DNA from: Chloroflexi bacterium UBA2235
Lineage (GTDB): Bacteria; Chloroflexota; UBA11872; UBA12225
Direction: 5' to 3'
DNA length: 8,327 nucleotides
Assembly (NCBI GenBank): GCA_002347925.1
Contig: DDYL01000049.1
Coordinates: forward strand, 4,778-13,104
Part shown: positions 1-6,800 of the stretch, one piece after another
Position numbering within the stretch: position 1 is the stretch's first letter
Layout: each line of letters begins with the position of its first letter
Notes under the pieces: generated by a model
What the model was told of the DNA's origin: nothing
What the model saw: the letters and a program-made list of their open reading frames with translations, nothing else
The model's database searches: none
Translations under genes and position numbers: made by a program

Positions 1-818
1 TGGGCGACGCGACGACCACATCCCGACTTGCTCCAAACCTGGTCAACGGCGGCATCATCTGGGCCACGGTAGCTGCCGGGGTTCGCCACACGTGCGCCCT
101 GGATACCGTCGGCACCGCTTACTGTTGGGGAGACAACAGCAGCTACGCACTCGGTGACGGCACGACAGTGAGCAGGAGGTCGCCAAGCCCTGTGCAGACA
201 TCCGGGCTCGGTAGCTCGGCGTTTACCCACATTTCGGTGGGTCAGTACCACACATGCGCGAACCTGGCATCAGGCGGAACCTATTGCTGGGGCTTCAACG
301 GTTCGGGACGTCTCGGTGACGGTGCAGAAATTTCCGACCTGAACCTGCACCCAGTTTCAACCAGTGACCCACTTGTGTCGGTCACCGCGGGCGCGGAACA
401 CTCATGCGGGGTTGTCAGTACCGCGTCGCCGAGTTACATGGTTTGCTGGGGAGCCAACTCAGCCGGGCAACTCGGAAACTCGACGACTTCAAGTCAGTTA
501 TCACCGGCGCGGGTTTCAGGTGATCGGAATTGGCGTTCTGTAAGTTCGTCAAATAAGACAACATGTGGAATAGACAAGACTGACATCGGATACTGCTGGG
601 GGTCCGGCGGATATGGCCAAATTGGTGATGGAGCCACGCAGAACCGTTCGGCACCTACAGCCCTCCTGACCTCGCTCAAGTGGGCCCAGCTGAGTGCCGG
701 GGGATCCCACACGTGCGGGATCACATTGACGGGAAAGGCGTATTGTTGGGGGTCCAACTCATCCGGTCAGATCGGAGACGGTTCGTCGGTCGCCAGGCAA
801 CTGCTGCCGGTCATCATT
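1..818 (+). repeat. RCC1 array A: five complete blades plus the end of a sixth
   Basis: The window opens with the last part of a blade (residues 1-19, beginning G-D-A-T-T-T). Five full blades follow, starting near bases 60, 222, 366, 531 and 681. Cysteine pairs are at residues 31/41, 85/95, 135/148, 188/198 and 238/248. The fifth blade is close to consensus: W-A-Q-L-S-A-G-G-S-H-T-C-G, then A-Y-C-W-G and G-Q-I-G-D-G. The fourth lacks the usual His before the Cys (N-K-T-T-C-G). The third has a hairpin longer by three residues. The array must continue upstream, because a closed RCC1 propeller needs about seven blades. Unlike the two later arrays, it runs straight into a complete Ig-like domain with no half-domain between them. 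Confidence 0.9.
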
Positions 819-3800
819 CCCGCAGACCCGGGCATCTCGTCAATCACCCGCGGGGCATCGAACGCACGGGTTGGCACCACATCTGCCAGTCCGACATTTG
901 TGGTGTCTTTCAGCCGGTCGGTCTCCGGCGTGGCGACGAGCAACTTCAAGATCGTCACCGGCAGTGGCGTTTCTGGGACACCGGTTGTGTCATCGGTGTC
1001 TCCGGGTTCAACGTCGTCGATTTCGCACACCGTTACGGTGAGCCTGGCAGGCGTTTCGGCGTCCGGCGGTTCAACTTCAACCATAGGCTTGGCGCTGGCT
1101 TCGGTCTCCGGCATCGTGGACACCGGGGGCAACCAAGTCGCTTCGGCATCCCTGTCGGTCACGAGCGAGACCTACCTCCTTGATACCGTGGCGCCGTCTA
1201 TCACATCGGTGATCCGTGCGAGTGGGGCCGACGAGCGAACGGCCGGGACGACGGAAGCTGTGTTCACTGTCACGACAAGTGAGCCTGTGACAGGCGTTTC
1301 GAATGGTTCCTTCGAGGTCGTGACGGGTTCTGGTATCAGCTCAAGTCCCACATTTTCCCTGGGCGTCGCGTACGTCGACATCTCTGCTGGTGGTTCGCAC
1401 ACGTGCGGAATATCTGCGGACCTGGTGGCATATTGTTGGGGTTCAAATGCATATGGGCAGTTGGGGAACGGGACGAACGCCGGGGCCCCGTCCCCCACTT
1501 CGGTCGCTGGTGGCCACACTTGGAAGGCCTTTAGCACTGGAAGCACGCATACCTGCGGGATCACGGTCGCTGGGTCGGCGTATTGTTGGGGGCAGAACAG
1601 CAGCGGCCAGATTGGGAACGGCACCTATACCGATGCGACCTCGCCTGCGCCTGTGTCGACCTCAGGACTTTCCGCGACTACATGGATTGCTATCACCGCA
1701 GGCGACGACCACACCTGCGGCATCCTGACTGGCGGGACCGCGTATTGCTGGGGCGCGAACGCCAATGGTCAACTGGGTGATGCGACGAGTTCCAACCGAA
1801 ACGTGCCAGTGGCGATTGCTGGCACAGCCTGGATTTCGATTGCGTCTGGTGGCTCGCACACCTGCGGCCAGCGGTCGTCCGGGTTGTATTGCTGGGGTTT
1901 GAACACTGACGGTCAACTTGGTGATGGTTCGAACGCAAGTAAGAACTCGCCTACCTTGGTGACTGGTGGCCGTTCCTGGCAAGCCATCACCGTCGGAAGT
2001 AGTCATTCCTGTGGCATCACCACCGGCGGCGAGGTGTATTGCTGGGGCGCAAACACGAGTGGTCAGCTTGGCACAGCCACAGCATCGGCCTCGAATACTC
2101 CAGCGATTGTCTCCGGAGGATTGAACTGGAGTGCCATCGAAGCCGGGGGCGACCAGACATGCGCCCTCTCGCAATCCTCCAGGTTGTACTGCTGGGGTGA
2201 CACGGCGGTCGGACAATCTGGGGGTTTCGTCAACCGGGCACAACCTACACTCGCGGGTGCAGACACGACCTGGTCCCGCGTAAATGTTGGAGGAACTCAC
2301 GCTTGCGCGGTACGAGTGTCTGGGGTGCTGGACTGTTGGGGGTTGGGCACGAGCGGACAGCTGGGAAGCCCGATAGGTGCCATTACTCGTCCGACACGCG
2401 TCCAAGTCGCGGGTTCTCGGCAATGGTCAGCGGTCGCACCCGGCCGTGATCACACCTGCGCAGTGGCCACCGCTGGCGCCCTGTATTGCTGGGGTGCCAA
2501 TGATGAAGGACAGCTCGCAGGTACTGCTTCGCTTCTTAGCGCCACTCCGGTGGCGTCATCAAATTCGGTCCCGATGTCCATGGTCTCGTCTGGTCCGTCG
2601 CACTCGTGTGCAGTCGCGACTGCCTCACCAAACTTGGCCTATTGCTGGGGCGCGAACGGTGATGGACGCCTTGGCGATGGGACGGCGATCAACCGCACGG
2701 CGCCGTCTGCAGTCGCGGGACTGACCGCGGTTTCCAGCGTCTCCGCAGGAACGTCTCACTCCTGTGCGGTCACGGTAAGCGGAACCGTTTCGTGCTGGGG
2801 CTCAAACGCGAGTGGGCAATTGGGTGACCCGACCCTGACGGCCCGTTCCACCGCAGCCCCCGTAAGTGGCCAACTCTCGTGGTCGACGGTTTCCGCGGGG
2901 GGCGCACATTCCTGTGCGATCACAACGGCCGGTGTGGCGCACTGCTGGGGTTCCAACACCTACGGCCAGGTTGGCGATGGAACGTCCGGTTCAACGCGAA
3001 CCGTTCCGTTTCCTGTCTATGACACTGGAACCACGAAGTGGGCGATGGTGTCGTCTGGCGGAAGGCATACGTGTGGCGTGACCCAAACCGGTTCCGGTTA
3101 CTGCTGGGGTTACAACGGTTCAGGTCAATTGGGCGATGGTTCCAGCACATCACTGCCGATGCCGACGTTGATCGCTGGCTTCCAGTGGTCATCGATCTCG
3201 GCCGGCGATTCTCACACCTGCGGCATCACCACTGCTGGCATTGCGTACTGCTGGGGCGCGAACGGGATGGGTCAGCTTGGTGACGGGACGACGACACTCC
3301 GGACCGGACCAACCGCCGTGGGTGGCAACGACCGTTGGCGGTCAATCAGTTCGGGTTACCAACACACCTGCGGGGTGAACACCCTGGGACAGGCGTTCTG
3401 CTGGGGCGCGGCCGTCAACGGACAGGTCGGCGATGGCAGTGCGGCAGTCGCGCTCGTCCCAAGTACGGTAGACAGGTCCGTTCCAACGGCGTCTGGTTCA
3501 GGACAGACCTTCACCGCCTACGTGAACCTCAGTGGAGTCACAGGCAACGGCACTGCGAGTGCCACTTTCACCCTTGGCCTGACTTCGTCACCAGGGGTGG
3601 TTGACACGTCTGGAAACGCACTCTCCGCGGCTATCGCGGGAACTAGACAGAGTTACATCCTCGACAATGCAACAGGCGTCGCGCCTTCAGTTACTTCGAT
3701 ATCCCGCGTTGGAACTGCTACCCGGATTGACGCGCAGACCGTCCCGTCTTTCAAGGTCGTTTTCTCGAAACCGGTTGTTGGGGTTGGCGTGGGGAGCTTC

Positions 3801-6800
3801 TACGTCGCGCGCGGGCCAGGAATAGTTGGGTCGCCCGCCGTCGCGTCGGTCAGTCCCGGGGTATCGGTTGCCACAACGACCTTCACCGTTTCACTTTCGA
3901 CTGCATCGGTCATCGGCGATGGCGGTGCCGGTTCTACCGTTGGTCTCGGCGTCTCCCCGTCGTCAACGATTGCCGATTTGGTGGGGACCGCACTCTCATC
4001 GCCTGACCCAAGCGGTGTCAACCAGGCATTCATCCTCGATAACGTCAAACCATCCCTTGTCTCCATCGTGCCAAAGGCAAGCGCTGGGTTCCCGGCGGGG
4101 GTTCCGGTGCCAACGACTGGTGTCCCGTCGCCCGAGTTCGCGGTGACGTATTCGGAGGCGGTTTCCGGTGTAGCGACAGGGTCGTTCGTACTTGAACCAG
4201 GTGCCGGGATCAGCGGGACACCAACGCTCACGGCTACCAAGGTGACCTTCACATCCATTTCGAGTGGCGCCGACCACTCGTGCGCGGTGACTTCTGTCGG
4301 AACCGCGTATTGCTGGGGCGCAAATGACCGGGGGCAGCTTGGTGATGGAACGCCAGTATCTCGAAACGAACCGGTGCCAGTCACCGGTGAACTCGTCTGG
4401 GCATCTTTGACCGCTGGCTCCCAATTTACCTGCGGAGTTTCCACGACCGGGTCGGCGTATTGCTGGGGCGCGAACGATAGCGGTCAACTTGGCGATGGGA
4501 CATTTACAGATAGGCCATCTCCGGTTTCAGTCTCAACTGCCGCCACTTGGACCTCAGTCACCGCTGGTTCAGCGCATGCCTGTGCGGTTACGGCGTCCTC
4601 AACGTTCTCCGCAGCCGGGCTAGCACATTGTTGGGGGAGGAATTCCAGCGGACAACTCGGTGACGGCACCACGACCGTTCGCACCGCGCCAACCGCCGTT
4701 TCCACCACGCGACATTGGGCAATGGTCTCCGCAGGTGGCGACCACACGTGTGGGCTGACGGCAACCGTTAGCGGAACGCTCGAAGGGACTGCCCTGTGTT
4801 GGGGTGCCAACACCTCAGGGCAGCTTGGCGATGGTACGAACTCCGTTCGTTCCCTACCGACAACCGTGTCGACGTCGCTCTCATTTCAGGGTCTCTCGGC
4901 GGGATATCGCCACACGTGTGCGGTCACTGCATCATCGACCTTCTCGGTTGCCGGGATCGCAACGTGCTGGGGACTTAACGCCAATGGCCAACTCGGTGAT
5001 GGGTCAACAACGAATTCGCCATCCCCGACAACGGTTGCCGGGTCGATTTCATGGGTGACAGTTGTGGCTGGAGGATCGTCAACCGGGTCGCACACGTGTG
5101 GGATTGTGCAGTCTGGCGACTCATACTGCTGGGGTGCAAATACCGCCGGCCAGGTTGGAGATACGACCACAACATCGCGCACTTCCCCGGAGCGGGTGAC
5201 GGGTTCCCTCACTTGGCAGGCGATTTCCGTTGGAGCGTCGCACACATGTGCCATCACGACCGGCCTGGTCCCAAATTGCTGGGGCAAGAATGAGGTTGGG
5301 CAGTTGGGCACGGGATCATCCGCAGTTCGGGCTTTGCCCGCAGACATTGGTGGGCGACTTAGTTGGACTACGCTGACGGTGGGCGATCGACACGCTTGTG
5401 GACTTGTCGGGTCGGGTATCGCGTACTGCTGGGGTGATAACGCTTCTGGACAGATTGGTGATGCAAGTACAACCTCGCGCAGGTTGCCCACACGTGTTTC
5501 CGGCGGGCTTCTTTGGAAGTCCATTTCTGCTGGCTATGCCCACACGTGCGGGATCACGCTCTCTGGTATTGCATATTGCTGGGGCGCAAATCTTGAAGGG
5601 CAAGTTGGGGACGGCACACTGAGTAGTACTCGGCCAAGCCCCACACTCGTGGCCGGGTTACTGAGTTGGGCGACCATAAGCGCTGGGACGTCCCACACCT
5701 GCGGGACTACCACCGCAAATGTGGCGTATTGCTGGGGAGCAAATGGCGATGGACAACTTGGCGATGGAACCACGATATCGAAAACTGCCCCGGTGGCGGT
5801 CTCCCCGATGTCCGGACAGGCGTCGTCAAGTTGGGCATCTGTGCGGGCCGGAAGGTCTCACACTTGCGGGGTGACCTCCGGAACCGTCGCCGCCTGTTGG
5901 GGGGCAAATGGATACGGCCAGCTTGGCGACGGATCCACTGTTTCCAGGACCTCGCCGGCCCCAGTCGTTGTCACAGGCGTCGTTAGTCAGCCATTTTGGA
6001 CGTCAGTTTCCGCAGGTGGGGCTTACTCGTGCGGGCTGACGACGGCTTCAACTGCCTATTGCTGGGGTGAAAACGGATTGGGCCAGATTGGGGACGGTAC
6101 TTCCCAATCAAGGGTGTCCCCGACGGTCGTGCGGTCGTCGATGTCGCGGGTTGACGCCGGATTAGCGACAACGTGCGGAGTGGATACAAGCGGGAACGCG
6201 CTCTGTTGGGGTGGAAACGATTCCGGCCAGATCGGAAATGGCACTCGGGTCTCGGCCAAGACCCCGGTTACCGTGTCTTCTGGCCTCGGACAATCTACAA
6301 CTGCCGTACCTGGTAGTTCGTACACGTGTGCAATTTCCATCAATGGATTTGGATCATGCTGGGGTCTCGGTTCGTCCGGTCAACTGGGCGATGGGGTTGC
6401 CCCTTACTTGCTTGAACCCAATCCAGTCTCGGGTTCGATGGACCGAATGTGGACGCTTGCCGTTGGCATGACAGGTGTCAGGGGTGACGGTGGTCGTGAT
6501 GCGACCGCCACCCTCAAGCTCAAGGCGAACCCGACGAGACCGTTGTCCGATGCGGCTGGAAACCTCGCGACGTTTGCTGGAACCAGCACGTACACAGGCT
6601 TCATTGTTGATACGGACACTCCAACGGTTACTTCGATTACCAGGACGGCGCCCTCGGCAGTAACCCGAGGTTTCACGGCGCCGAGTTACCGAGTGGTCTT
6701 CTCGGAACCGGTTTCGGGGGTCGGCACCTCTTCTTTCGTCGTGCGTCTCGGGTCTGGCGTCGTGGGTACACCAACTGTTGACGCAGTCATCGCGGATGCG

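Noticed and set aside
680..1183. Forward out-of-frame open frame of 167 codons starting with ATG-like context
   Set aside because: It overlaps the blade A5 and Ig1 coding region in another frame, is rich in Arg, His and Gly, and shows no recognisable domain.
20..2145. Eukaryotic-type RCC1 (Ran exchange factor) or BLIP-II-like beta-lactamase inhibitor function
   Set aside because: Fold similarity only. The paired cysteines, Ig-like partners and size point to an extracellular structural or binding protein, and no inhibitor- or Ran-specific features can be recognised.
1662..2423. Long antisense open frame of 253 codons (minus strand)
   Set aside because: It is the mirror of RCC1 blades, and its peptide has no domain pattern. 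The + frame here has in-phase blade motifs every 50 residues.
4742..5103. Palindromes of the type cacacgtgtg, resembling regulator binding sites
   Set aside because: They arise from the codons for H-T-C in each blade and lie inside the coding sequence.
3800..5524. Other antisense open frames, including 3800-4444 and 4886-5524, with recurring P-Q-Q-Y/H motifs
   Set aside because: The recurring P-Q-Q-Y is the reverse complement of the codons for Y-C-W-G. The apparent repeat protein is a shadow of the RCC1 repeats.
1356..6437. Regular repeats of about 150 bases considered as a CRISPR array or non-coding satellite
   Set aside because: The repeats vary at synonymous positions, stay strictly in frame and encode RCC1 blades; there are no short identical repeats with unique spacers.
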